Positions 17,741 through 25,988 of a stretch of 64,000 bases of DNA are shown here, in pieces. The stretch covers positions 1,116,001 through 1,180,000 of the forward strand of contig NZ_JADWYR010000001.1 in NCBI RefSeq assembly GCF_015831355.1, read 5' to 3'. The stretch is from Panacibacter microcysteis (GTDB lineage: Bacteria > Bacteroidota > Bacteroidia > Chitinophagales > Chitinophagaceae). Every line of letters starts with the position of its first letter. Within the stretch, counting starts at the first letter, position 1. The notes below the pieces were generated by a model. The model did no database searches and had not been told where the DNA came from. It saw nothing but the letters and a program-made list of their open reading frames with translations. The position numbers and the translations under genes are program-made.

Positions 17741-20116
17741 CTAGCTTTTTAAACCAAACCATTTTTTCTTAGGTTTGTCTGTTTCGGCATAACCATAGCC
17801 ATAACCGTAGCCATATCCGTAACCATATCTATAAGATGAACCTTTTTTTACATCATTTACTATAAGATAAAGGTTAGACAAACGGTCATTTTCAAGTAGC
17901 TCATTGATGATTTCGAGGTTATATTTTAATGTATAAGACTGCCTGACTACGTAAAGATTGATATGGCTATGTTTTGATAAGATTTGTGCGTCTGTAACTG
18001 CACCGATCGGGGGGGTATCCATAATAATTATGTCGAACTCTTTATCAAGTTCCTCCATTAGTTGATCCATTTTGGATGACATGAGTAATTCTGCGGGGTT
18101 TGGCGGTATAGGCCCTGAACCCATCAAAAAAAGGTTTTTATTTTGGGGAATTGGTTTGATAAACTCCTGGTGATGCTTATTTGAAATAATATAGTTGGAA
18201 AATCCTGTAACATTTGGAATGTTTAGCATTGCCGATAATTTTGGTTTCCGAAGGTCCAGTTCCATTAACAATACCTTTTTGCCGCTATATGCATATAACA
18301 TTCCAATATTTGATGCTATAAAAGATTTTCCTTCTCCAGTCATGGATGACGTTATAAGAATATGAGCTGATTTTCTTGAACCAACCAGGAAATCCATATT
18401 AGTTCTGAAAATTCTGAATTGCTCAGCAATAACTGACCGTCCTTCTGAATCCAGTGAGAGCATTCCCTGTTTTTCGCTGTGCCCAATTTCTGCAAGAATG
18501 GGAACGATGGTCGATTGGGTAATATCATCTTTTGACAAAACCCGTACATTGAATAACTTTTTGAAAATAACATACCCGGTTGGAATAACCAGAGAGAAGA
18601 TAAGACTAATAGCCAAAATAACAGTCTTGTTGGGAAAGTAGGGTTGAAAATCTGCCCGGGGTCTGGATATAACTGTAGCACTGGACATATTAGATGCTCT
18701 GCTGATGGCAGTTTCTTCTTTTTTCTGTAAGAGATACAAGTATAAAGCCTGCTTAACATCTCTTTCTCTTGAAAGATTTACGTATTGCTTTTCCTGAACA
18801 GGAACATCATACACTTTCCCTCCTAAAATGTCATTTTCTTTTACTACTCTATCCCGTGAGATTTCAATCGACTTTTGCTGATTCTGAAGATTTTTAATTA
18901 TATCGCTTCTTAAAGTGGTTATTTGATTATTTAAATTCTGTGCAATAGGATTTCCTTCTTTAACAGATAGAGCTATACGACTTTTTTGCAAAAGTAGACT
19001 GTTATACTGCTGCACAAGACTTAGGAAAGTTGGTTCATTGGTAAGTAATGAAGGTACCGGTCTTTCGAAATTTTCTTCTTTGATCACATAATTAAGCATG
19101 GTTTTAACCACACTTAACTGCACTTCTAACTCATTTAGCCTTGCGTAATACGTGCTGCTGTTATCTATAAGCGCTTTGGATTGTTCAGTTATATCAGCAA
19201 GTTTATTTGCTTGTTTAAAATGCTGAATATCTGTTTCAATTGCACCTAACTCTTTTGAAACAATGCCTATTCTGCTGTTAACGAAAGCGATGGTACTGTC
19301 TGATATCTGATTCTTCTCCGTAAGGTTGCGGTTTATATACGATTCTATTAGATTTTGTAATATGTCTTCGCCTTTTTTTGGCACATTTGTGTTATAGGAT
19401 AGACTTATTACAGTAGTCTCCTGATCTTTTATATCAATGTTAAGATTACTTTGTATACCGCCAATTACAGCATCAACCGAGTTCAATGAGAGAAGGTATG
19501 TGTTGCTTTGGATAGGTAAACCAGACGGTAAAAGTGTTAGTCTGCCTTTAGATATGTTAATAGCTGCTCCAAACTTTGCTTCGTAGGTTGTATCACCAAT
19601 TGATACCTGAAACTTGTTTTCCGCCTTTAAATTATCTTTAAATACTACTTGAATTGTGGCTGGGACAATTGTATCTGATAAGGGTTCAAATCTGGCTGTA
19701 AAAGGCAGCCTTTGATAAACTTCTACATCTCTTATGTCACCTTTATTATAGCATACAATATTCAGTTGCATTTCTTTGACAACCTTTTCAAGCAGATCTT
19801 TCGTTTGGAGGATGGCTAGTTGATTATATACATTGTTTTGTACATTAAATAGGCCCCCAAAGTCTCCCAGCAAATCAGAAGAAGGTAGAGATGATGCACC
19901 AGAACCCTGTTCATCTTGTATTAAAACCTGGGCATTTACCTTATATAACGGGGTAGAATACCTAATATACATAAAACCCAAAAGTAAACATACGAGTATG
20001 CACAATACGTACAGCTTCCAATAAGTAGCAAATTGACCGACGATTTTCTTTAAGTCTACATCATCGTCTTTTCTCAACAAACTCTCCTTTTGAGCTGTAT
20101 TGTTATTTTTGTTCAT
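17741..20116 (-). CDS. Polysaccharide co-polymerase / tyrosine autokinase (Wzc-like)
   Basis: A protein of 791 residues. A Wzz domain with the first membrane segment at about 33-52 is followed by a periplasmic coiled region, a GNVR-like part and a second membrane segment at about 508-529. The cytoplasmic BY-kinase domain has Walker A (MTGEGKSFIASN, about 597-608), Walker A' (LLMELDLRKPKLS) and Walker B (FDIIIMDTPPIG). The C-terminus has eight tyrosines in a YG-repeat, the expected autophosphorylation cluster. It controls chain length and export together with Wza. It is followed by wza upstream with a 34-bp gap. Confidence 0.93.
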   Translation of the reverse strand: MNKNNNTAQKESLLRKDDDVDLKKIVGQFATYWKLYVLCILVCLLLGFMYIRYSTPLYKVNAQVLIQDEQGSGASSLPSSDLLGDFGGLFNVQNNVYNQLAILQTKDLLEKVVKEMQLNIVCYNKGDIRDVEVYQRLPFTARFEPLSDTIVPATIQVVFKDNLKAENKFQVSIGDTTYEAKFGAAINISKGRLTLLPSGLPIQSNTYLLSLNSVDAVIGGIQSNLNIDIKDQETTVISLSYNTNVPKKGEDILQNLIESYINRNLTEKNQISDSTIAFVNSRIGIVSKELGAIETDIQHFKQANKLADITEQSKALIDNSSTYYARLNELEVQLSVVKTMLNYVIKEENFERPVPSLLTNEPTFLSLVQQYNSLLLQKSRIALSVKEGNPIAQNLNNQITTLRSDIIKNLQNQQKSIEISRDRVVKENDILGGKVYDVPVQEKQYVNLSRERDVKQALYLYLLQKKEETAISRASNMSSATVISRPRADFQPYFPNKTVILAISLIFSLVIPTGYVIFKKLFNVRVLSKDDITQSTIVPILAEIGHSEKQGMLSLDSEGRSVIAEQFRIFRTNMDFLVGSRKSAHILITSSMTGEGKSFIASNIGMLYAYSGKKVLLMELDLRKPKLSAMLNIPNVTGFSNYIISNKHHQEFIKPIPQNKNLFLMGSGPIPPNPAELLMSSKMDQLMEELDKEFDIIIMDTPPIGAVTDAQILSKHSHINLYVVRQSYTLKYNLEIINELLENDRLSNLYLIVNDVKKGSSYRYGYGYGYGYGYGYAETDKPKKKWFGLKS
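17783..17833 (-). repeat. Hexanucleotide-like YG-codon repeat in the kinase gene
   Basis: Near-perfect Tyr-Gly codon pairs (TAT/TAC-GGT/GGC/GGA) run through this stretch and encode alternating Y and G, eight tyrosines in all. The sequence is degenerate at third positions, but 6-bp periodicity is clear, so length could change by slippage without a frameshift. Confidence 0.8.
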
Positions 20117-20150
20117 TTTTGCTTAAGCAGTGTTTATGATAACATAATAT

Positions 20151-20978
20151 CTATCTAAAACGAGATAAGATAACAATAAGGAGAGACATTGCAGAAACAG
20201 CAATAGTTATATTTCTATTTCTTACTGCATCTACGCTTGCAATTTTGTATTTATTTGGCTCTACATAAACAATATCATTTGGCTGAAGATAAAAATATGG
20301 AGAGGTAACAATCTCTTTTGAATTTAAATTCAACCTGATCATTTTTTTATCCCCCAAAGTGTCTCTTAATAACAAAATGTTCTCTTTTTTTCCGAAAATG
20401 GTAACATCTCCTGCCATACCCAATGCATCAAAAACATTCACTTTCTCGTTCGGCGATATATAAGATGCCGGCCTGTTTACCTCACCCAAAACAGTTATTT
20501 TAAAATTTGCGAAACGCACATTGATCAATGGATTATTAAATTGCTTCTCTGCTTCTTTCCTTATTTTTTCCTTGGCTTCTGAAGTAGTTAAGCCTGCGAG
20601 TTTTACTTTTCCGATAAATGGCAATTCTACTATCCCGTCTTTGTCAACCAAATAACCGTTGACCAATTGCTGTGTAGGTGTGCCTGCAGCAGTTGCACTA
20701 CCGGACACAGGTAAACTGGTGTTACTTCCATTAATACTATTACTAGAGTTTAATAAGCCTGAAATATCATTATCAATTGTTTGGATCGTGATGGTAAGAA
20801 TATCATCAACTTGTATCACAGGCGTTGCGAATGGTATTGTTTTAGCAATCTGAGGCTTTGCGGTATCTGAAAAGTCCTGAAAATAAGCAGCGTTTTTATA
20901 TGTTATACAGGACTGAAATAAAAACATTGAAAGAATGCAGAAACCAGTAACAGAAAAAGCGATTTTTCTTGATTGCAT
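20151..20978 (-). CDS. Polysaccharide export outer-membrane lipoprotein (Wza-like)
   Basis: A protein of 275 residues from the start at 20978. That start is preferred because it gives a standard lipoprotein signal (basic MQSRK, hydrophobic core, LFQSC with Cys24). The longer frame from 21086 adds 36 residues with no family match. A poly_export domain (about 50-140, IQVDDILTITIQ, VDKDGIVELPFIGKVKLAGL) and an SLBB domain (about 160-215, ITVLGEVNRPASY) follow. The C-terminus has one membrane-like segment (ITIAVSAMSLLIVILSRF). It forms the export channel for the polymer with the kinase encoded next to it. Confidence 0.92.
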   Translation of the reverse strand: MQSRKIAFSVTGFCILSMFLFQSCITYKNAAYFQDFSDTAKPQIAKTIPFATPVIQVDDILTITIQTIDNDISGLLNSSNSINGSNTSLPVSGSATAAGTPTQQLVNGYLVDKDGIVELPFIGKVKLAGLTTSEAKEKIRKEAEKQFNNPLINVRFANFKITVLGEVNRPASYISPNEKVNVFDALGMAGDVTIFGKKENILLLRDTLGDKKMIRLNLNSKEIVTSPYFYLQPNDIVYVEPNKYKIASVDAVRNRNITIAVSAMSLLIVILSRFR

Positions 20979-21153
20979 TTTTGATTGAATAAATAAAAAA
21001 TTAGATGACGGAGCACTCATACTTTGTCCGGCATTCACATTCAACTGATTATAACCGTATGAGTGTGCAATACCCGATTTTATCAAGTATGAGGTACTGC
21101 GCGAAAATAATGTCTTTTAAGGTGAGTAGGTGTTTTTTCATTTTCTTTCTGCA

Positions 21154-22461
21154 TCAAAATGCATTCTCCTCGCGTCTGAAAATGTTTATAAATGTTAATA
21201 GAACAATTTTCACATCCAGCCAGAAGGTCCAGTTATATAGATACCAGATATCGTGATCGACACGGTTTTGCATAAACCTGATGTCTTTCGTTTCGCCACG
21301 GTGCCCTTTTACCTGTGCCCAGCCCGTAAGACCTTGTTTCATTTCAAGGCGTTTCATATAGCCATTTACTTTGGACGCATAAAACGCTGTATGCAACAAC
21401 ATGTGTGGTCTTGGGCCTACAATACTCATGTCTCCTTTTAATACATTGAAAAACTGGGGAAATTCATCAAGGCTTGTCTTACGAAGAAAAGCACCAATAC
21501 GGGTTATTCTTGCATCGCCTTTGCTTGCCTGGAGCTCATCAGACTCTTCATTTACATACATACTTCTGAATTTAAAGCACCAAAAAGGGACATTATTTCT
21601 GCCTGACCTTAACTGGCGAAAGAAAACCGGCCCCCTGCTTTCTAACCTGATTAACAGACCTATAACCGGAATCATCCAGGAAAGAAAAAACACAATGATG
21701 AAAAGGCTTACCAGGATATCGAATAAACGTTTAAAAAGCTGGTTATGGGATTTATGGAATGCTATGGCGGGAGGAGATAATTTGCCATAAGCAGGCACCA
21801 GCCAATCAGCAATGGTGTCTCCGATCTGCAATTTGTCAAACCTATATTCTGCATTTTCCAGGCTGATATTAGCTGTCTGCAACGAGCTTGTAAAGAGTAC
21901 CTTTTCTGCTTGGGTTACCATTATTTCCCGAGACCTTTGCATTACCCGCTTTTGCTGACCGGCCAAAGCCATGGGTGATGCATACTGATACCAGTCTTCG
22001 TGTATACCGCTGTGCAGATAGCTTTTCAGCCATCCCGTTATATGAGCAACTGGCGTACGGCCACTATACTCTAAAATATTAAGGAGAAGAGTCTTGACAG
22101 ATCTCCTGCACATATATATGCTAAGCAGAACTGCAAAGACAGCAAGGATAGCAATTACACCAAGCTTCCTGTTTGCACCTGGCAGCCATGAAAGAACCGA
22201 TAAAATATAGAATGCCGCCAGCTGAAACAACAACTCCCATCCGCGGCGGGATATGCCCTGTGAGTGCGCGCTTTCAAGAACGGCGCAGCAAACGAATGCT
22301 GCCAGCCATAGCGTATTGAACAGCAATAAGCTGTTTAGAAGTGTATCTCCTGTCTTTTGATCTATGCAGGTAAAAATAAGAACAGACAATAGCAGGTTAA
22401 TCATTGCATTGTTTCTACCACTTTCAAAAAAATGTAAAAACAATTGTCTTTTCAAATTCAT
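21154..22461 (-). CDS. Initiating sugar transferase (polyprenyl glycosylphosphotransferase)
   Basis: A protein of 435 residues. The N-terminal part has about four membrane segments (about 18-115). The C-terminal bacterial sugar-transferase domain (about 248-432) starts with KRLFDILVSLFIIVFFLSW and contains LESRGPVFFRQLRSGRN, FKFRSMYVN, KTSLDEFPQFFNVLKGDMS and the VGPRPH motif, all diagnostic. It transfers a sugar-1-phosphate to undecaprenyl phosphate, starting each repeat unit. As the most upstream gene of the leftward cluster it probably lies next to the main promoter; an inverted repeat TGCGT-N6-ACGCA at 22519-22534 upstream is a weak operator candidate. Confidence 0.92.
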   Translation of the reverse strand: MNLKRQLFLHFFESGRNNAMINLLLSVLIFTCIDQKTGDTLLNSLLLFNTLWLAAFVCCAVLESAHSQGISRRGWELLFQLAAFYILSVLSWLPGANRKLGVIAILAVFAVLLSIYMCRRSVKTLLLNILEYSGRTPVAHITGWLKSYLHSGIHEDWYQYASPMALAGQQKRVMQRSREIMVTQAEKVLFTSSLQTANISLENAEYRFDKLQIGDTIADWLVPAYGKLSPPAIAFHKSHNQLFKRLFDILVSLFIIVFFLSWMIPVIGLLIRLESRGPVFFRQLRSGRNNVPFWCFKFRSMYVNEESDELQASKGDARITRIGAFLRKTSLDEFPQFFNVLKGDMSIVGPRPHMLLHTAFYASKVNGYMKRLEMKQGLTGWAQVKGHRGETKDIRFMQNRVDHDIWYLYNWTFWLDVKIVLLTFINIFRREENAF

Positions 22462-22684
22462 AAGATAGATTTTGGATTTAACTGTTGGAAAACATGATTC
22501 CCTAAATTCTGTAAACTTTGCGTAATTAAACGCAGTAAATATACAATCTTATATCCTAACAAGACATTAACTTATCATTATTAATATCATACAGAATTTA
22601 ATATATTGGTAATCAACTGATTAAAATTTTTTTAAGGTTTTTATCATATTGGGGCATTGTAACACATTTGGGTTCTGCCTGCCC

Positions 22685-22772
22685 GCTTCAATCTTCGCAT
22701 TGTTCATCAATGTTCCGAACGATGCAGTGAGTGACACAACAGGCGATGCCATGGAACACCACTGCTGAAACA
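22685..22772 (-). repeat. Intergenic repeat unit 7 (variant B, inverted, partly degenerate)
   Basis: GTGAGTGACACAA of core variant B is at 22727-22739, followed by CAGGCGATGCCATG. The GTAC end of the core is lost. It lies in the 432-bp gap 22462-22893, whose other content is an AT-rich upstream region of the polysaccharide cluster (22462-22660) and the terminator at 22854. Confidence 0.75.
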
Positions 22773-22853
22773 ATCATCTATACAAATTGATTGCTAACAA
22801 GCGCGGGTACCGGAAGATGACGTACTACTTTCTTATATTTTTACAAGTATAAA

Positions 22854-22879
22854 AAACCCGCTACATACGTAGCGGGTTT
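22854..22879 (-). terminator. Intrinsic terminator of the PPC-repeat surface protein gene
   Basis: A perfect 11-bp stem (22854-22864 with 22869-22879) has a 4-nt loop. Read on the minus strand the stem ends in a run of six T. It lies 15 bp beyond the stop at 22894. Confidence 0.9.
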
Positions 22880-22893
22880 GTGTTTTGAATAGG

Positions 22894-25662
22894 CTACCTT
22901 TTTATGATGACCTTTGTTAATGCAATAGTATTGCCATAAAGATCCTGCATATGCAGCATGTAGATGCCGGCGGCTAATTTGCTTACATCAATATTAGTTG
23001 CAGAGAGCGCTGCAAGACTTTTTGTATTATCTGCCCAAACAACCCTTCCATTGATATCCCGAAGCGTTGCTGACACAGTTACATCCTGCATTTTATTTAC
23101 CCGGATCTTTATAAAAGAACTGGCAGGGTTTGGATACACCAAAAGCTCTACATCGCCGCGGTTCAATACCTTATCTGCCTGCACGTTTGCTGGCTGGCCG
23201 GCCGCCGCAAACACCGCTGCACTCGTAGTAAAGGCCACACTATCTGTGTACGCACTAAAGCCTGTAACACCATTGGCACTGTCTGTTGCTGCTACGCGCC
23301 AGTAATATTTGGTTGATGCGCTAAGATTCCTGAGGATATAGAAAGTGGTATTGCCGTTTGTTTTTACCGTTGTCCATGTTGCAGCCGACTCCTGGCGGTA
23401 TTGAATAGTAAAATAGTTGGCGCAATTCAGGGCGTTCCAGTTTAGCCTTGCCTGTGCAGCCTGGATTGCGGTAGTGCGTGCATTTACAGGTTTTGGCATC
23501 AGCTCAACTGCGGGGAATGTTGCATAAGCAGTGCCTGTAGCGCCATCTCCGTATACTCTTACAGTGTAATTACCTTTTGGCAGGTTGGCAAACACGTAAT
23601 TCTGCGTGTTATTGATTGTTTTTACAGTGCCATACGGAAGATTGTAGCGATACAACTGGGCAGTATAAGGTGCCTTGCTGCCTCCACATTTAATTGTAAT
23701 GCTATTGGTGCTGTCGCACGTAGCTGATGTACTGGTTGCCACCAGGGTTACAGTTGCTTTAGTCTGTGTAAATACAGGCGATATACTATATGCAGTAAAA
23801 TCACTCGCATAGTAGGTAAATACCTTGAGGTAATAGTATCCCTTTGTTAACCCTGTAAGATTTATTGCATTGGGTGTACCGCAGAAATAATTGCTATAAA
23901 TAGGTGCAAGTGTGGTATCCTTATACACCTGCAGCCATGTACACCGTAGAGATCCGTCAGACTTATGAGCTTCCTGGTTGAAGTTGATCGTCATCGTTCC
24001 AGCATTGCCGGTGTAGTTGATCTTCCATCGGTCTTCTGCATTTTTTACACCATCGTAGTAAAAGTTTACATGACCCGTAACGGTACCGTTAGAAGGTATT
24101 GTTTTTGCCTGGCCAAAGTAATCGTTTGGTTCGCTGTCATTGGCAAAGGTGTAGGCAGTAAATGCATTGGTTAAAGTATAAGGCGCCCATTCACTTGTGT
24201 AATAGGTATTGATCCTAAGGTAATATGTACCTGCCGCAAGACCATCTGTTTTTATTGATGTTGATGCAGAACTATACACCGCGTTAACCTGTGTGGTACC
24301 ATCTTTATCAAACAGGTATACCCACACATTCTGCCCATTGTTCGAGCTGATGGTAAGGTTGATCATACCATCCTGCGGAATGGTTATTTTATACCAGTCT
24401 GCCGTGTCTTTTACAAGGTTATAGTAATAGTTTACATGGCCGGTAACGCTGCTGTTTAATGTAATACCGGTAGCTGATGTTTTATTATTGTTCGGCTCCG
24501 TATCATTGGCCTGCGTTGGTACAAACAGGCTGTCAGTAAGAGTATAAGGTGCCCATTCACTTGTGTAGTACGTATTTACCCGTACGTAGTAGGTGCCCGC
24601 AGCAAGACCATCTTTATCTACTACAAACGCAGAACCTGATGTGTAGCCACTGGCCACAACCGTAGAGCCATCGGCATCATATAGGTATGCCCATACATTT
24701 TGCCCATTGCCAGATTTCATGGTAAGGCGCAGCCGGCCATCTGCATTGGTGGTAATCTTATACCAGTCTGCTGAATCTTTTACTTTATTGTAATAATAAT
24801 TTACATGACCGGTTACCGTGGTGTTCACAGGAAGTACCAGCGCCTGGGCCCTTGTACCATTTGGTTCGGTATCATTTGCAGGTGTGGCAGCAAACACGCT
24901 GTCGGCCAAAGTATATGGCGCCCATTCGCTGCTATAGTAGGTATTTACTCTTATATAGTATGTTCCTGCAGCAAGGCCATCTTTATCTACCACCACTGCT
25001 GATCCGGAGGTGTAACCGCTTGCAAGCACCGTGGTACCATCATTGTCATACAAATAAGCCCACACGTTCTGGCCATTGGCAGAGGTCATCGTCAGCCTTA
25101 TGCGGCCATCCGCAGCCGGGGTAATTTTATACCAGTCGAATGTATCTTTTACATTGTTATAGTAATAGTTTATATGGCCTGTCTTACTGCTGTTAGGGTT
25201 TAGCACTTTTGCCAGCGCCCTCGTATTGTTTGGCTCTGCATCATTAGCCTGTACAGGAACCGTTAATGTATTTGATATGGTATAGATGGGTAAGTGACCG
25301 GCATAATAAGGAAACAGCCGCAGGTAATATGTACCGGCTGCAAGACCATCTGCAATAATACTTGTAGAGGTAGATGTATAAGCTTCTTTCAGTACGGTTG
25401 TACCGTTGTTATCTATTATCTGGCACCACATAAACAGTGCATTGGAAACGGTTATATCAACACTCAGTTTGCCATCGGCATTGGTGGTTACGCTCCACCA
25501 GTCTTCATCTCCGGCAGTGCCAATAGATCCGCTGTTGCTGCCATTCAGGGCAAGCGTATTGGCCGCAGCACGGGTATTATTAGGTTCAGATTCCGCTGCA
25601 AGCACATTCTGCATGCATACAATCATTATAAAGCTTACAAGGGGTAGAATTTTGTATCTCAT
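22894..25662 (-). CDS. Large T9SS-secreted protein with five PPC-like domains
   Basis: A protein of 922 residues. An N-terminal signal peptide (LPLVSFIMIVCMQNVLAAE) is followed by five tandem units of about 120 residues, each opening with EPNN/EPND and containing DWYKIT- or DWWSVT-like and DGLAAGTYYLR motifs: pre-peptidase C-terminal (PPC) domains. Then comes a Cys-containing beta-domain of about 80 residues with a SprB-like start (ATCDSTNSITIKCGG), a fibronectin type III domain (about 730-815) and a type IX sorting domain (about 845-922, VYPNPASSFIKI ... GIYMLHM). It is predicted to be exported and anchored or released at the surface. No catalytic domain is seen, so adhesion or binding is likely, but this is inference. 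Confidence 0.9.
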   Translation of the reverse strand: MRYKILPLVSFIMIVCMQNVLAAESEPNNTRAAANTLALNGSNSGSIGTAGDEDWWSVTTNADGKLSVDITVSNALFMWCQIIDNNGTTVLKEAYTSTSTSIIADGLAAGTYYLRLFPYYAGHLPIYTISNTLTVPVQANDAEPNNTRALAKVLNPNSSKTGHINYYYNNVKDTFDWYKITPAADGRIRLTMTSANGQNVWAYLYDNDGTTVLASGYTSGSAVVVDKDGLAAGTYYIRVNTYYSSEWAPYTLADSVFAATPANDTEPNGTRAQALVLPVNTTVTGHVNYYYNKVKDSADWYKITTNADGRLRLTMKSGNGQNVWAYLYDADGSTVVASGYTSGSAFVVDKDGLAAGTYYVRVNTYYTSEWAPYTLTDSLFVPTQANDTEPNNNKTSATGITLNSSVTGHVNYYYNLVKDTADWYKITIPQDGMINLTISSNNGQNVWVYLFDKDGTTQVNAVYSSASTSIKTDGLAAGTYYLRINTYYTSEWAPYTLTNAFTAYTFANDSEPNDYFGQAKTIPSNGTVTGHVNFYYDGVKNAEDRWKINYTGNAGTMTINFNQEAHKSDGSLRCTWLQVYKDTTLAPIYSNYFCGTPNAINLTGLTKGYYYLKVFTYYASDFTAYSISPVFTQTKATVTLVATSTSATCDSTNSITIKCGGSKAPYTAQLYRYNLPYGTVKTINNTQNYVFANLPKGNYTVRVYGDGATGTAYATFPAVELMPKPVNARTTAIQAAQARLNWNALNCANYFTIQYRQESAATWTTVKTNGNTTFYILRNLSASTKYYWRVAATDSANGVTGFSAYTDSVAFTTSAAVFAAAGQPANVQADKVLNRGDVELLVYPNPASSFIKIRVNKMQDVTVSATLRDINGRVVWADNTKSLAALSATNIDVSKLAAGIYMLHMQDLYGNTIALTKVIIKR
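23815..25600 (-). repeat. Five tandem about 365-bp coding repeats (PPC units)
   Basis: The EPNN/EPNG/EPND codon blocks lie near 25590, 25236, 24876, 24495 and 24133, giving a period of about 360-380 bp. Units 2, 3 and 4 are the most alike at both DNA and protein level, for example the shared NGQNVWAYLYD and YYTSEWAPYTL codons. Confidence 0.8.
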
Positions 25663-25761
25663 AAAGGTAATTTTGGAGATACAAATTGAACCATTCGCAG
25701 GAGGCTTATCAATAATCCATTTGGATAGTTTTCAATTAAAAAAGGCATAAAGGCAGTTATG

Positions 25762-25853
25762 AACCCAACTTTTGTATATCTATGCAACTGCTGTTGCGTC
25801 GCACTCTTGTACAGCAGAAACTTTATTGGGCAAACGCGAAGATTGAAGCGAGG
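25762..25853 (+). repeat. Intergenic repeat unit 8 (variant A)
   Basis: The core is at 25794-25812, and the inner half (AACTTTATTGGGCAAACGCG) closely matches unit 11. The tip is degenerate (CCCAAC). It lies in the 326-bp gap between the divergent surface-protein and histidine-kinase genes. Confidence 0.85.
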
Positions 25854-25901
25854 CATTTAACAACCGGTACGGCACATTGCAGCTACTAATATTCATCGAC
25901 G

Positions 25902-25923
25902 AAAAAAACCGGATACAATCCGG
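25902..25923 (-). terminator. Orphan terminator-like hairpin in a divergent gap
   Basis: CCGGAT (25909-25914) pairs with ATCCGG (25918-25923) across a 3-nt loop. On the minus strand this is followed by a run of seven T (25902-25908). No minus-strand gene ends here, so it would end a short leftward RNA or act as an attenuator in a long leader of the surface-protein gene. Confidence 0.4.
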
Positions 25924-25988
25924 CGGTATGTAGCCATAAATTGGCAAAGAAAGCAGGATAATCAACCACCAACACTTAAACCTCCTTC

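Noticed and set aside
20979-21086. A 36-residue N-terminal extension of the Wza-like protein
   Set aside because: It would bury the lipoprotein signal peptide; the start at 20978 gives a standard lipobox.
22462-22660. A JUMPStart/ops element upstream of the polysaccharide cluster
   Set aside because: No GGCGGTAG-type ops sequence is present; only AT-rich DNA and a weak 5-bp inverted repeat were seen.
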